Source: Gammaproteobacteria bacterium (lineage in GTDB: Bacteria; Pseudomonadota; Gammaproteobacteria; SZUA-229). Taken from it: 64,000 bases of DNA. Under the pieces are notes generated by a model, which saw only the letters and a list, made by a program, of their open reading frames with translations, had not been told where the DNA came from and ran no database searches. The DNA lies in contig JAGXGK010000003.1 of the NCBI GenBank assembly GCA_024636785.1, forward strand, positions 1 to 64,000, read 5' to 3'. The position numbers were made by a program, and so were the translations under genes. This document shows, piece after piece, positions 35,061 through 44,459 of the stretch (position 1 is its first letter; every line of letters starts with the position of its first letter).

Positions 35061-37535
35061 ATGGCCATGAGCAACGACTATCCTGTTTATCACATGCCGC
35101 GTTCTACCTCGGCGAATACCCAGGATCTGATGCCAGCGCGTTACAGCATCGGCATCCAGCTGCTCAGCATGGCAGCCTTCACGCTGGCTTTCGTCGGCTG
35201 GCTCAACGAAACCTGGCTGATGTGGTTCGAAAATCCCATCTGGCTGAACCGCTATACCGAATACGGCATCATTCTGAGTTTCGGCATCTGGCGCATCATC
35301 GCCGAGAAAAACAGCTATACCCGCAAACGTCTGATCATTCTGGTCGGCATGGTCACCGCGTTCTGGTGGCTGGTGCCATGGCTGTATCCCTTCTACGAAC
35401 CTTATGTGGGCTTCCTCTGGTCACAGCCGGTGTTCCCTTCGCTGCATGTACCCGGTACGGTGAGCTTTTTCCTGATTCTGGGTCTGGTGTTTCTATTCGG
35501 CCGGCGCATCATCTGTGGTTTCAACTGCCCCTGTGTCGGCATCCGCGAAACCGTCGGTTTTGCCTTTCGTGACCGCACCGTGCGCTCCAACTGGGGCTGG
35601 GCACTGCGCCACAGCAAATGGTTTTTCTTCATCTATTATGTCGGCGTCATGGTCGTCACCCAGTTCCCGCCCAGCTCGTGGACGGTGAGTTTCGTCGGCG
35701 GCTTCTATGCGATGGTGGCGCTCACCTACTTCGGCAGCTTCTATATTGCACCGTTGGTCGGCAACCGTTTCTACTGCCGTTATCTCTGCCCCTACGGCGC
35801 TACTTTCGGCCTGCTCAACCATGCCGGATTTTATCGCGTCAAAATGGATCAGGATAAATGCAACGACTGCCAGCGCTGTGAACAGGTGTGCGACATGGGC
35901 ATCCCGGTGTGGACCCAGGGCAGAGCCAGCGGCCAGATCACCGGGCTGGAAGATTGCATGGGCTGCGCCCGTTGTGTGGTCTCCTGCCCGACTGATGCGC
36001 TGGAGATTCGCGATGTGCGCAACCTGTTCAATAAGTCGCTGGTGCAGAATGCCAGCCACCTGATGAAACGCAAAACGGTCATGCCGGTGGTGCGCGTGGA
36101 AGCACCGGTTCGCGCGCCTGAGCAGCGCGTTCAGGACTGGTCGGAGATTACGCTGTCGCCAACGCTGACTGAGATTCAGGCACAGGCCAGCCGCTGTCTG
36201 GACTGCGGCATGCCCGGCTGCATCAATGCCTGCCCGCTGCAAAACCGCATCCCGGAGTGGCTGGAAGAATTATCCAAAGGCAACATCGAACAGGCCGCAG
36301 AGCTGGCCCACAGCACCAGCAACTTTCCGGAATTGTGTGGCACGCTGTGCCCGCAGCACCGTCTATGCGAAGGCGCCTGCACCAAGGCCAAAGAACCCGG
36401 AGGCGCGGTCACCATCGGCGCGGCTGAGCGTTTTCTGGTCGACGAGGCTTTCAGGCGCGGCTGGCGGCCGCATCAGCAGGATACACCTACGAAACAATAT
36501 CAGCAGCGTAGCGTGGCCATCATCGGTGCTGGCCCGGCGGGGCTGGCCTGTGCCGATGAACTCAGCCGCGTCGGCGTCAACGTGAATGTTTATGATCGAA
36601 TGCACGACATCGGCGGTCTGCTGGCCTCGGGTGTACCCACCTTCAAGCTGGATCGGAGCCTGCTGGAACGACGCCGGCAGCAATTACTGCAACAGGGTGT
36701 GAGTTTCCATCTGGGCAAACGAGTCGATGAGCCCGGCGTGCAACAGCTACTGCTCGATCACGACGCGCTGTTTCTGGCGACCGGGGCGCAGACCTCCCGC
36801 GATCTGAATCGGCCGAATCAAAATCTGGCCGGCGTCACCGATGCCATCACTTATCTGGCCGTGGCCAATCAACGTATTGACAATGGGCAGATGGACAGCA
36901 GCGCCCTCACCAATCAAGATGTGCTGGTGATCGGCGGCGGTGACAGCGCCATGGACTGTGCCCGCGCTGCCATCCGCCAGGGCGCAGCCAAAGTCACGCT
37001 GGCCTATCGCGGCACTGCACAGGCGATGCGCGCCTCGCCAAAAGAGCAGCAGGCAGCACGCGATGAAGGCGTTGTTTTTCTGTTCGAGCACAGCCCGCTT
37101 AATGTCATCGGCAAGCAGCAGGTCACCGGTGTGCAGTTCAAAACCGCCAATGATGAGCAGGCTCTGGTTAGCTGTGTGCGGCTCATTCTGGCGGTGGGTC
37201 AGGTCACGCAGGCCGATGACTGGATGGGACGACTGGGCATCAGCACCGATTCTGTCGGGGCTATACGTGTCGATGCGCATGGCCGCACCCGCCACCCGCA
37301 GATCTATGCCGGCGGCGATAACACGCTGGGGCCGGAACTGGTGGTGACGGCTATTTCAGCCGGTCGCCGCGCCGCCGAGGCCATACTCAAAGACTTTCAG
37401 CCCTGGCGGCAATGGGCCCCTAAATTCAAAACTGCATTCAAATCCCCTCACGCCCCTACCAGTCCAACCATGGCCGGCCCGGTCACCGTGGCCGATGCGA
37501 CCAGCAGTGCCGCAGCATGCGAAAGCTGTCGCTAA
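35061..37535 (+). CDS. fusion of a NapH/NosR-like membrane ferredoxin with a GltD-like NAD(P)H flavoprotein
   Basis: This 824-residue protein has about five N-terminal membrane helices with CGFNCPC and CRYLCPYGA, the cluster motifs of NapH/NosR-type proteins. Two [4Fe-4S] ferredoxin motifs follow (CNDCQRCEQVC, CMGCARCVVSCP). From about residue 375 the glutamate-synthase small-subunit layout begins: CLDCGMPGCINACP and GTLCPQHRLCEGAC. The FAD motif is VAIIGAGPAGLACADEL, the NADP motif VIGGGDSAMDCARA, and the closing FAD motif YAGGDNTLGPELV. I infer electron transfer between NAD(P)H and the quinone pool or periplasmic cytochromes. The ATG at 35061 was chosen over a TTG six bases upstream. It overlaps the next gene by 19 bases. 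Confidence 0.9.
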   Translation: MAMSNDYPVYHMPRSTSANTQDLMPARYSIGIQLLSMAAFTLAFVGWLNETWLMWFENPIWLNRYTEYGIILSFGIWRIIAEKNSYTRKRLIILVGMVTAFWWLVPWLYPFYEPYVGFLWSQPVFPSLHVPGTVSFFLILGLVFLFGRRIICGFNCPCVGIRETVGFAFRDRTVRSNWGWALRHSKWFFFIYYVGVMVVTQFPPSSWTVSFVGGFYAMVALTYFGSFYIAPLVGNRFYCRYLCPYGATFGLLNHAGFYRVKMDQDKCNDCQRCEQVCDMGIPVWTQGRASGQITGLEDCMGCARCVVSCPTDALEIRDVRNLFNKSLVQNASHLMKRKTVMPVVRVEAPVRAPEQRVQDWSEITLSPTLTEIQAQASRCLDCGMPGCINACPLQNRIPEWLEELSKGNIEQAAELAHSTSNFPELCGTLCPQHRLCEGACTKAKEPGGAVTIGAAERFLVDEAFRRGWRPHQQDTPTKQYQQRSVAIIGAGPAGLACADELSRVGVNVNVYDRMHDIGGLLASGVPTFKLDRSLLERRRQQLLQQGVSFHLGKRVDEPGVQQLLLDHDALFLATGAQTSRDLNRPNQNLAGVTDAITYLAVANQRIDNGQMDSSALTNQDVLVIGGGDSAMDCARAAIRQGAAKVTLAYRGTAQAMRASPKEQQAARDEGVVFLFEHSPLNVIGKQQVTGVQFKTANDEQALVSCVRLILAVGQVTQADDWMGRLGISTDSVGAIRVDAHGRTRHPQIYAGGDNTLGPELVVTAISAGRRAAEAILKDFQPWRQWAPKFKTAFKSPHAPTSPTMAGPVTVADATSSAAACESCR

Positions 37536-38257
37536 TTATGTTGCTGAGCATGACCGCCACGGCAGCGCAGGCCAGCCACAGCTTTGGCGGGTTGGATATG
37601 TGCGCGCTCTACCCGGAAGTGATGCCGCCGGGGATGCCGCTTGCGCAACTGCCGGAGGCGGAAAGTGCCGGTGCGCTGGCATTACAGAATTACTGCACGC
37701 AGTGCCATGAACTGCCGGGGCCGGGTCGGCATACCCTTGAAGAGTGGCCAGAGGTGCTGGAGCGAATGAACACCCTGATGGCGGTGGCCAACCGCTTTGG
37801 CAGCCTGCTGGGCAACGTCAAGAAGCCAACGCCAGCCGAATACCGGCAGCTGGTCGATTATCTAAATCGCAACAGCCTGCACCCCCTGAACACCACACCC
37901 GAGGGACTGGGCGCGAGTACCTTTACGCAACATTGCAGCGCCTGCCATGCCCTGCCGGACCCGGCTCAGCACAGCGTCAGCGAATGGTCAGAGGTTATCA
38001 AACGCATGCAGCGCAACATGCAGATCATGCGCTACGACGCGCCCTCAAGAGACAGCCTGATACAGATCCAGCTTTATCTACAGACCGGACATGCGTCCGG
38101 CACCGCATTAGCCGAACCCCGGCTCGCGCCCGCGCCGACTGTGCACAACAGCTGGTTTAAGTCGATAGCGCTGGCGCTGGGGCCCTTTCTACTACTGGTA
38201 TTCATCGGCCTGCTACGCTGGCGCATCGGCCACAATAAAAACACCTCACAGGATTGA
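37517..38257 (+). CDS. diheme cytochrome c with a C-terminal membrane anchor
   Basis: This 246-residue protein has a signal peptide (MRKLSLIMLLSMTATAAQAS), two heme-binding sites (CTQCHELPGPG and CSACHALPDPAQ) each followed by similar EEWPEVLERM and SEWSEVIKRM helices, and a C-terminal membrane helix (ALALGPFLLLVFIGLLRW). The two halves are internal duplicates. It is anchored at the periplasmic face and is a natural electron carrier between the flavoprotein fusion and the multiheme cytochromes. Confidence 0.92.
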   Translation: MRKLSLIMLLSMTATAAQASHSFGGLDMCALYPEVMPPGMPLAQLPEAESAGALALQNYCTQCHELPGPGRHTLEEWPEVLERMNTLMAVANRFGSLLGNVKKPTPAEYRQLVDYLNRNSLHPLNTTPEGLGASTFTQHCSACHALPDPAQHSVSEWSEVIKRMQRNMQIMRYDAPSRDSLIQIQLYLQTGHASGTALAEPRLAPAPTVHNSWFKSIALALGPFLLLVFIGLLRWRIGHNKNTSQD

Positions 38258-38264
38258 AATAACC

Positions 38265-39617
38265 ATGCGTCTGGCCTATATCTGGATCACCCTGCTCATC
38301 CTCAGCATCCTGATTCCCGCTGGTTTCTGGTATGTAGACTGGAGCAAGAGCGGTGACGGCGCCGGCCTGTATTCACGCGACTGGTTGCCGGAAGCGGTTT
38401 TCGGCTACTGGAATCCGGATGATTTCTACCAGTCGGTAGACGCGGTAGTGGGCGAATTCGAAGGCGAAGAGTGTGTCGCCTGCCATCGTGATATGAGCCC
38501 CGGCATCGTCAAGGACTGGCAGGCTTCACGCCATGCGCAGGCCGAATCCAAAGTCTATTGCAGCGCCTGCCACGGCAGTGACCATCAGAACCTGCACCTG
38601 CCGACGCCGGATGTCTGCGCCACCTGCCATGTTACCCAGCACGAGCAGTTCGTGGATGAGAAACGCTACGGCTTTCCCAGCCATGCCCTGGCCATGGAGC
38701 GGGCGCTGGACGCGAAACATTTTGTCGATAAGCCCAAGGCCGAAGTCACCGCCTGTCTACAATGCCATTCGGTGGCGACCAAGTGCGACTCCTGCCACAG
38801 CCGACACAAATTCAGCGCCGCCGAAGCGCGCCGGCCGGAAGCCTGCATCACCTGCCATAGCGGCCCGCCGCACCCGGATGATGAGACCTATTTCAACTCC
38901 GCACACGGCCAGCTTTATCTCCAGCAGGGTCAGGACTGGGACTGGTCCAAACCCCTGCAGAAAGGCAATTATCCCGCACCCACCTGCGCCTACTGCCACA
39001 TGACCAAAGGCAAGCATCAGGTGGCGGACAAGTCCATCTGGAAATTCGGCATCAAGCAGATCAACCCGCTCAGTTCCGGCAATGTCGTCAAACGCCAGCA
39101 GTGGATCGAACTGTGCAGCGATTGCCACGAAGCCGAATGGTCGGCACAGAAACTGAGCGCCATGGACCGCGAACGCAAGCAGGCGTGGAGCAAGCTGGAT
39201 GAAGCCGAAGCCCTGTTAAAAGGCCTGCGCTCCGATGATCTGCTGTCGCCCTCGATTCATCAGCGCCCGCCCTATCCCGGTGATGACGCGCATACCTTGC
39301 TGCAACGCGAGCGCATCGGCTTCTTTGAAGGTCAGGCTTCGGCTTTTTATAACGTCTCGCCAATCGAGCGCGACTATTTTGATATGTGGTATTTCAGTAA
39401 CCTCGGTGCCTACAAGGGTTCGGCGCATGGCGATGCCTCGTTCGTCAACAAGGGCCATAAGGCCATGGATCAACAGCTTGAGGCCATCAGGCAGAAAGTC
39501 ACGGTTATCCGCGCCACCGGCAAAACCGAGGCTGATAAAACCGACCCGAATAAAACCGAGCTGGAAAATATCTGGCTGAAAGGTGAATACACCGAATATA
39601 ACCGGGAGCACAACTGA
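38265..39617 (+). CDS. octaheme HAO-like cytochrome c
   Basis: This 450-residue protein has an N-terminal membrane anchor (about 5-24) and eight CXXCH sites, at residues 70, 99, 118, 164, 174, 194, 241 and 284. The region after heme 8 is all-helical and includes YNVSPIERDYFDMWYFSNLG and AYKGSAHGD, similar to the C-terminal part of hydroxylamine oxidoreductase-family octaheme cytochromes, where a Tyr cross-links to heme P460 in true HAO. Whether it oxidises or reduces is not decidable here, nor is the substrate (hydroxylamine, nitrite, tetrathionate, sulfite and others are used by relatives). Its last bases overlap the next gene (TGATG). Confidence 0.9.
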   Translation: MRLAYIWITLLILSILIPAGFWYVDWSKSGDGAGLYSRDWLPEAVFGYWNPDDFYQSVDAVVGEFEGEECVACHRDMSPGIVKDWQASRHAQAESKVYCSACHGSDHQNLHLPTPDVCATCHVTQHEQFVDEKRYGFPSHALAMERALDAKHFVDKPKAEVTACLQCHSVATKCDSCHSRHKFSAAEARRPEACITCHSGPPHPDDETYFNSAHGQLYLQQGQDWDWSKPLQKGNYPAPTCAYCHMTKGKHQVADKSIWKFGIKQINPLSSGNVVKRQQWIELCSDCHEAEWSAQKLSAMDRERKQAWSKLDEAEALLKGLRSDDLLSPSIHQRPPYPGDDAHTLLQRERIGFFEGQASAFYNVSPIERDYFDMWYFSNLGAYKGSAHGDASFVNKGHKAMDQQLEAIRQKVTVIRATGKTEADKTDPNKTELENIWLKGEYTEYNREHN

Positions 39618-40465
39618 TGCTGCGTCCCTTATTTCTACAAACCTTTCTGCTGACCTTTCTGCTGACTTGCCTGCCGCCGCTCGCCCACGCAGAAAGTCGG
39701 GAAGCTGTAGAGGGAGAATTCAGTCACGAAGAGTGCATCGCCTGTCACCAGACTACCGAACCGCAACTGGTGGCCGACTGGCAACAGAGCGTTCACGCCG
39801 CCAGCGAACCGGTGGCGCTCTGCACCAGCTGTCATGGCCGTGATCACCAGAGGGCGGCGGCTCGCAGTCGGCACAATGATAGCTGCGTTGACTGCCACGG
39901 CGGTGGCACATCGCCGGTGGTGCACAGTTACGCCACCTCCAAGCACGGCATTATCATGCAGCTGGAACAGAAAGAATATGACTGGAACCAGCCGCTACGC
40001 GAAGCCAACTACCGGGCACCGGGCTGCGCCTATTGCCATCTGCACAATGGCAATCATTTAACCGCAAAGGCCGAACCGCTGAAACCGGCAGAGGCCGACA
40101 TGGATCGCATTACTACCAGCTGCCTCGATTGCCATGCCATCAGTTACATTAGCCGGCTCAATGCCAATGCCGCGAGCATGATCGAGATTGCCCGGATGAA
40201 AGTTCGCGAGGCCCGGCAGCTGGTTGGTGAGTATGCCAATGAACATCAGGCACAAGCCGATGCCGAGCTCACCGGCTTCATGCAACAGACGAAAAAACAT
40301 CTGCGCAACGTCTATCTCGGCGCCTTCCATCAGTCCCCGGATTACCAGTGGTGGCACGGTCAGCCGGCGCTGGACGGGGACCTCCTGCGCATCAAGGGTT
40401 TCATCGGCAACCGGCAACAGAACACGGACGATGCCGATAAAACAGGCACAAAACCTGTGCGATAA
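39617..40465 (+). CDS. pentaheme HAO-related cytochrome c
   Basis: This 282-residue protein has a signal peptide (to about residue 25) and five CXXCH sites at residues 40, 69, 90, 137 and 169. It is a paralogue of the upstream octaheme protein: GEFSHEECIACHQ, TSKHGIIMQLEQKEYDWNQP and NYRAPGCAYCHLHNGNH align with segments there. Three heme sites in the middle of the octaheme protein, and most of its C-terminal domain, have no counterpart. It may form a heterocomplex with the octaheme subunit or act as an electron conduit. Confidence 0.88.
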   Translation: MLRPLFLQTFLLTFLLTCLPPLAHAESREAVEGEFSHEECIACHQTTEPQLVADWQQSVHAASEPVALCTSCHGRDHQRAAARSRHNDSCVDCHGGGTSPVVHSYATSKHGIIMQLEQKEYDWNQPLREANYRAPGCAYCHLHNGNHLTAKAEPLKPAEADMDRITTSCLDCHAISYISRLNANAASMIEIARMKVREARQLVGEYANEHQAQADAELTGFMQQTKKHLRNVYLGAFHQSPDYQWWHGQPALDGDLLRIKGFIGNRQQNTDDADKTGTKPVR

Positions 40466-40529
40466 TGACGCCGGTGCGACGTAGAGAAGGCTGCGTGCCT
40501 GATGCTATCAACTCCTGACGGAAACAAGA

Positions 40530-41753
40530 ATGTCCATAACACCAGCAAATGCCTTCCCCCGCGAACGCTTCAACTTCGCGCTGCTGGCTATCGCCCAGTC
40601 GCTGTTCAATATCACCGCGATCACGGTGATGACCCTGAGCGGGCTGGTCGGGCGCGAGCTGGCGCCCGATTCAATGCTGGCCACGCTGCCCATTTCAGCG
40701 ATGATGCTGGGCACGCTGCTGTCAACGCTACCGGCCTCCCTGTTCATGCAGCGATTCGGGCGGCGAACCGGGTTCCTGCTGGGCACCAGCCTTGGTGGCT
40801 TTCTCGGCGGTGCGCTCAGTGTGCTGGCCATCGCCAACGTCTCCTTCTGGCTGTTCTGCTTCGCTAGCCTGCTGCTGGGAATCTACCAGGGCTTTGCCAT
40901 GTATTACCGTTTTGCGGCGGTCGATGTGGTGCGCCCGCAGTGGCACAGTCGCGCTATCTCGCTGGTGCTTGCCGGCGGGGTGGTTGCCGCCTTTCTCGGC
41001 CCGTGGAATGCCAGCGCCACGCTCGACCTGCTACCTGCGGTGCCGAATGCAGGCCCCTACGCTGTCATCACTGCACTGTCTGTGCTGGCGATGCTGTTGC
41101 TCAGCATGTTACGCGTACCACCCAGCCGTGAGCCGGGCGCGGATTGGCCCCACCGGCCACTGCGTGCGATCACCGCTCAAGTCGATTTCAGGGTTGCCGT
41201 ACTGGCCAGCGCTGTCGGCTATGCGGTTATGGTGATGCTGATGAGTGCCACCCCGCTGGGCATGCGCGCCGCCGGTTTCGCCATGTCCGACATTGCCTTC
41301 ATCATGCAGTGGCATGTGCTGGGCATGTTCGCTCCCTCCTTTTTCACCGGTTTCCTGATCACCCGCTTTGGACTGGGCAAAATCCTGCTTACGGGTTGCG
41401 TGTTACTGGTGATTTCGGTCCTGACTGCGGCCGCCGGACAGACCCTGTCCCATTACTGGCTGGCGCTGGTATTGCTCGGCGTCGGCTGGAATTTTCTTTT
41501 TGTCGGTGGCAGCGACCTGCTGACGCTCACCCATACCCCCACCGAGCGCGGCATCACCCAGGGAATAAATGATCTGATCGTCTACGCCACGGTAGTGACC
41601 AGCTCACTGCTCTCCGGGGTGTTGGTGCATTACCTCGGCTGGTCGCTGCTCAATCTGAGCGCACTCCTGCCCATTCTGACCACCCTGGCGGTCATCTTGT
41701 GGTGGCTGCAACGGCGTCGACCTGAATCCAGCCCTGCTTTTGAAACCCGCTGA
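40530..41753 (+). CDS. MFS transporter
   Basis: This 407-residue protein has 12 predicted membrane segments and the MFS loop motif MQRFGRRTGFLLG between helices 2 and 3. A related GFLITRFGLGK motif lies in the second half. The substrate is unknown. It follows the pentaheme gene by 64 bases, so it may share the transcript; uptake or export of the cluster's substrate or product is plausible. Confidence 0.88.
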   Translation: MSITPANAFPRERFNFALLAIAQSLFNITAITVMTLSGLVGRELAPDSMLATLPISAMMLGTLLSTLPASLFMQRFGRRTGFLLGTSLGGFLGGALSVLAIANVSFWLFCFASLLLGIYQGFAMYYRFAAVDVVRPQWHSRAISLVLAGGVVAAFLGPWNASATLDLLPAVPNAGPYAVITALSVLAMLLLSMLRVPPSREPGADWPHRPLRAITAQVDFRVAVLASAVGYAVMVMLMSATPLGMRAAGFAMSDIAFIMQWHVLGMFAPSFFTGFLITRFGLGKILLTGCVLLVISVLTAAAGQTLSHYWLALVLLGVGWNFLFVGGSDLLTLTHTPTERGITQGINDLIVYATVVTSSLLSGVLVHYLGWSLLNLSALLPILTTLAVILWWLQRRRPESSPAFETR

Positions 41754-41882
41754 AATAAAACCTGCATTTATTTCCCGGTGACTACCCCGTTTATACGGCG
41801 TTTTTACTCAATAGAATACATGTTATAGATACTGCAACAACTTGATAAAAACTGACTGAAACAGACATGACGGAGAACGACT

Positions 41883-42227
41883 ATGAACGCCCTGATCATC
41901 ATCAATGAACCTCCCTATGGTAACGAACGCAGTTATAACGGCCTGCGTCTGGCCAAGGCACTGATTGCCGCCGATGCCAGCGTCAGCGTATTTTTAATGG
42001 CCGATGGCGTGAGCTGCGCCAAACACGAACAGAAAGTGCCAACAGGGTTTTATAGCATCGAACTGATGCTCAAGGCGGTGACGCGTAAAGGTACGGTACT
42101 GCTCTGTGGTACCTGCATGGATGCGCGCGGCGTTACCGATGAAGAGATCATCAAAGGCGCCCGGCGCAGCACCATGAAAGAACTCGCCGAACAGACCATC
42201 AACGCTGATAAGGTGCTGGTGTTTTAA
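41883..42227 (+). CDS. DsrE-family sulfur-carrier-like protein
   Basis: This 114-residue protein has the DsrE/DsrF/TusD fold: ALIIINEPPYGNERSYNGLR, ASVSVFLMADGVSCAKHEQK, and the conserved cysteine region LLCGTCMDARGV, which holds two Cys. Family members bind persulfide sulfur. It is a paralogue of the frameshifted gene at 34697. It begins 130 bases after the MFS gene and may have its own promoter. Confidence 0.9.
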   Translation: MNALIIINEPPYGNERSYNGLRLAKALIAADASVSVFLMADGVSCAKHEQKVPTGFYSIELMLKAVTRKGTVLLCGTCMDARGVTDEEIIKGARRSTMKELAEQTINADKVLVF

Positions 42228-42304
42228 AATAGTCTTGATTAAAGTTGTTTTGAAGATAATAATTAAATCGGTTTTTATTAACTCAATCTGGCAACCGATC
42301 TATC

Positions 42305-42682
42305 ATGCAAACATACAACGCATCAACGACCCCCGACCCGGAAACATGGTTAGAACTTGATGAAGCGGAACGACTGGAGTTAATCTGCGACTTCGTTGAA
42401 AAATTTGAAAGCGATATTGAAGTGGAAGCGCAACGCCTTCATGCTGCAATTCATATGACCGTTGAAAACCAGCTAGCGCTGAATGTCGAGCCCACCAATG
42501 AGACTTATGCCCGTTTAAGAAAACAGGGCCTGAATCGCCATGACGCCGTTCACGCTATAGGCGCTGTCATTAATGAAGATATCTATGAAATAATGAAAGG
42601 CAATAAAAATTCCCCGTTCGAAGGATACAAAGGTCGCCTGAGAAAACTGACGGCAAAACGATGGAAAAAAGGCAAATGGTAG
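42305..42682 (+). CDS. DUF1841-like small protein
   Basis: This 125-residue protein has RLHAAIHMTVENQLALNVEP and a second GLNRHDAVHAIGAVINEDIY repeat, two histidine-containing helices seen in a small uncharacterised family that I think is DUF1841-related. It ends in a strongly basic RLRKLTAKRWKKGKW tail. There is no signal peptide or membrane segment. The function is unknown. Confidence 0.6.
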   Translation: MQTYNASTTPDPETWLELDEAERLELICDFVEKFESDIEVEAQRLHAAIHMTVENQLALNVEPTNETYARLRKQGLNRHDAVHAIGAVINEDIYEIMKGNKNSPFEGYKGRLRKLTAKRWKKGKW

Positions 42683-42977
42683 GCTCATAAACTGACCATT
42701 ATTTCGTCAGGCACCAGCCACCAAATATCACACCTGCAAAGCAAATGCACACAAAAATTATTGACCGTGCTGGGATTTAAAACTTGCGATCTGCTTGAGG
42801 CCATAGCGCTGTAAACAGCACTCAGTAACGAAACCTCGGCTGGCAGAGTTCGACAGAAGCGGTAAAGGATGCTTTAACTGCGAGAAGACACTAACACAGC
42901 GCGTATCCGAGAAGAAAAATACCATACCCACATGAATATACGGTTGATGAAAACCGGTTTCCGTCCACAATGGCCAC

Positions 42978-44459
42978 ATGAAAAAACTTGAAGAACTGAA
43001 GTTCGAAAACAGCTACAGCCGTCTGCCCGAAATATTTTACAGCCGCCACACGACAATACCCCTCAGCAAGCAGCACCTCATCAGTTTCAATGCCGACGCG
43101 GCTGAGCTGATTGAACTCGACCCAGAGGAATCAAAGCGAGAAGATTTTGTAGAGATCATCAGCGGCGCTATACATCTCGACGGTTTTGATCCACTGGCGA
43201 TGTGCTACGCCGGTCATCAATTTGGCCAGTATGTACCGCGTCTGGGTGATGGCCGGGCCATTCTTCTCGGCGAGGTCAAAACCGATTCGGGCGAGAAATG
43301 GGATTTGCAGGTAAAGGGCGGCGGGCCGACGCTTTACTCGCGCGGCAGTGATGGCCGAGCCGTGTTGCGCTCGACCATTCGCGAATATTTGTGCAGCGAA
43401 GCCATGCACGGACTGGGCATACCAACGACGCGTGCGCTCTGCATTCTCGGCAGTGACCATGAAGTTTATCGCGAACAGATTGAGACCGGCGCGATGCTGC
43501 TGCGCATGGCACCCAGCCATGTGCGCTTTGGCTCGTTTGAATACATGTATTACAACCAGCACTTTGATGAACTCAGGCAGCTGGCCGACCATGTAATTGC
43601 ACAGCATCATCCTGATTTCACAAAGCTTGATGAACCCTATCTTGCCCTGCTCGGTGATGCCATTAAATCCACCGCGGAACTGATCGCGCAGTGGCAGGCG
43701 GTGGGTTTTGCGCATGGCGTGATGAACACCGACAACATGTCGATCCTGGGCCTGACGCTGGACTACGGTCCTTATGGTTTTCTCGACCAGTACAACCGCG
43801 ATTTCATCTGCAACCACTCCGACCATCAGGGCCGATATGCTTTTGACCAACAGCCGGATATCGGCCTGTTTAATGTCAGCTGCCTGGCGCAGGCCCTGTT
43901 ACCGCTGCTCGATGATGACCCGGACCGTGCCGTGGCAAAAGCCAAAAGCGTACTGGAAAAATATCGCCGCTATTATGTCGAGCGTTACTCCGCCCTGATG
44001 CGAGAGAAACTCGGCCTGTATGTAGAGCGAAAGGGTGATCAGGCTTTATGCTCAGAACTACTGGCACTGATGCACGACAATCAGGTTGACTACACGCTGC
44101 TGTTTCGCCGCTTGTCCCAGCTACCCGGTGATGATTATAAAAACAGTCTCCGCGATCTGTTTATCCAGCGCGAAGCCTTTGATGGCTGGCTGGAAAAATA
44201 TGAACAGCGCATCGCGGAAGAAAATGTTGATGCTACAGAACGCAGCCGCAGGATGCGGCAGGTGAATCCGAAATACATCTTAAGAAATTACATGGTGGAA
44301 ATTGCGATCAGAAAAGCCAGCGATGAACAGGATTATTCTGAAATCGATGTGCTGCTGGAACTGCTGAAAACCCCGTATGATGAACATGCCCCGTTAGAAC
44401 ATTACGCCAGCCACCCGCCCGAGTGGGCGCAGCAGATTTCGGTGAGCTGCTCTTCCTGA
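42978..44459 (+). CDS. selO: protein adenylyltransferase SelO (YdiU/UPF0061)
   Basis: This 493-residue pseudokinase-fold enzyme has FENSYSRLPEIFYSRHTTIP, CYAGHQFGQYVPRLGDGRAI, VKGGGPTLYSRGSDGRAVLR, MAPSHVRFGSFEY and the active-site AHGVMNTDNMSILGLTLDYG. These are the SelO hallmarks, including the NxDN metal site. SelO transfers AMP to protein hydroxyl groups in redox regulation. The C-terminus ends SCSS, where some homologues have selenocysteine; the codon here is Cys. The 295-base stretch upstream holds no gene. Confidence 0.94.
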   Translation: MKKLEELKFENSYSRLPEIFYSRHTTIPLSKQHLISFNADAAELIELDPEESKREDFVEIISGAIHLDGFDPLAMCYAGHQFGQYVPRLGDGRAILLGEVKTDSGEKWDLQVKGGGPTLYSRGSDGRAVLRSTIREYLCSEAMHGLGIPTTRALCILGSDHEVYREQIETGAMLLRMAPSHVRFGSFEYMYYNQHFDELRQLADHVIAQHHPDFTKLDEPYLALLGDAIKSTAELIAQWQAVGFAHGVMNTDNMSILGLTLDYGPYGFLDQYNRDFICNHSDHQGRYAFDQQPDIGLFNVSCLAQALLPLLDDDPDRAVAKAKSVLEKYRRYYVERYSALMREKLGLYVERKGDQALCSELLALMHDNQVDYTLLFRRLSQLPGDDYKNSLRDLFIQREAFDGWLEKYEQRIAEENVDATERSRRMRQVNPKYILRNYMVEIAIRKASDEQDYSEIDVLLELLKTPYDEHAPLEHYASHPPEWAQQISVSCSS

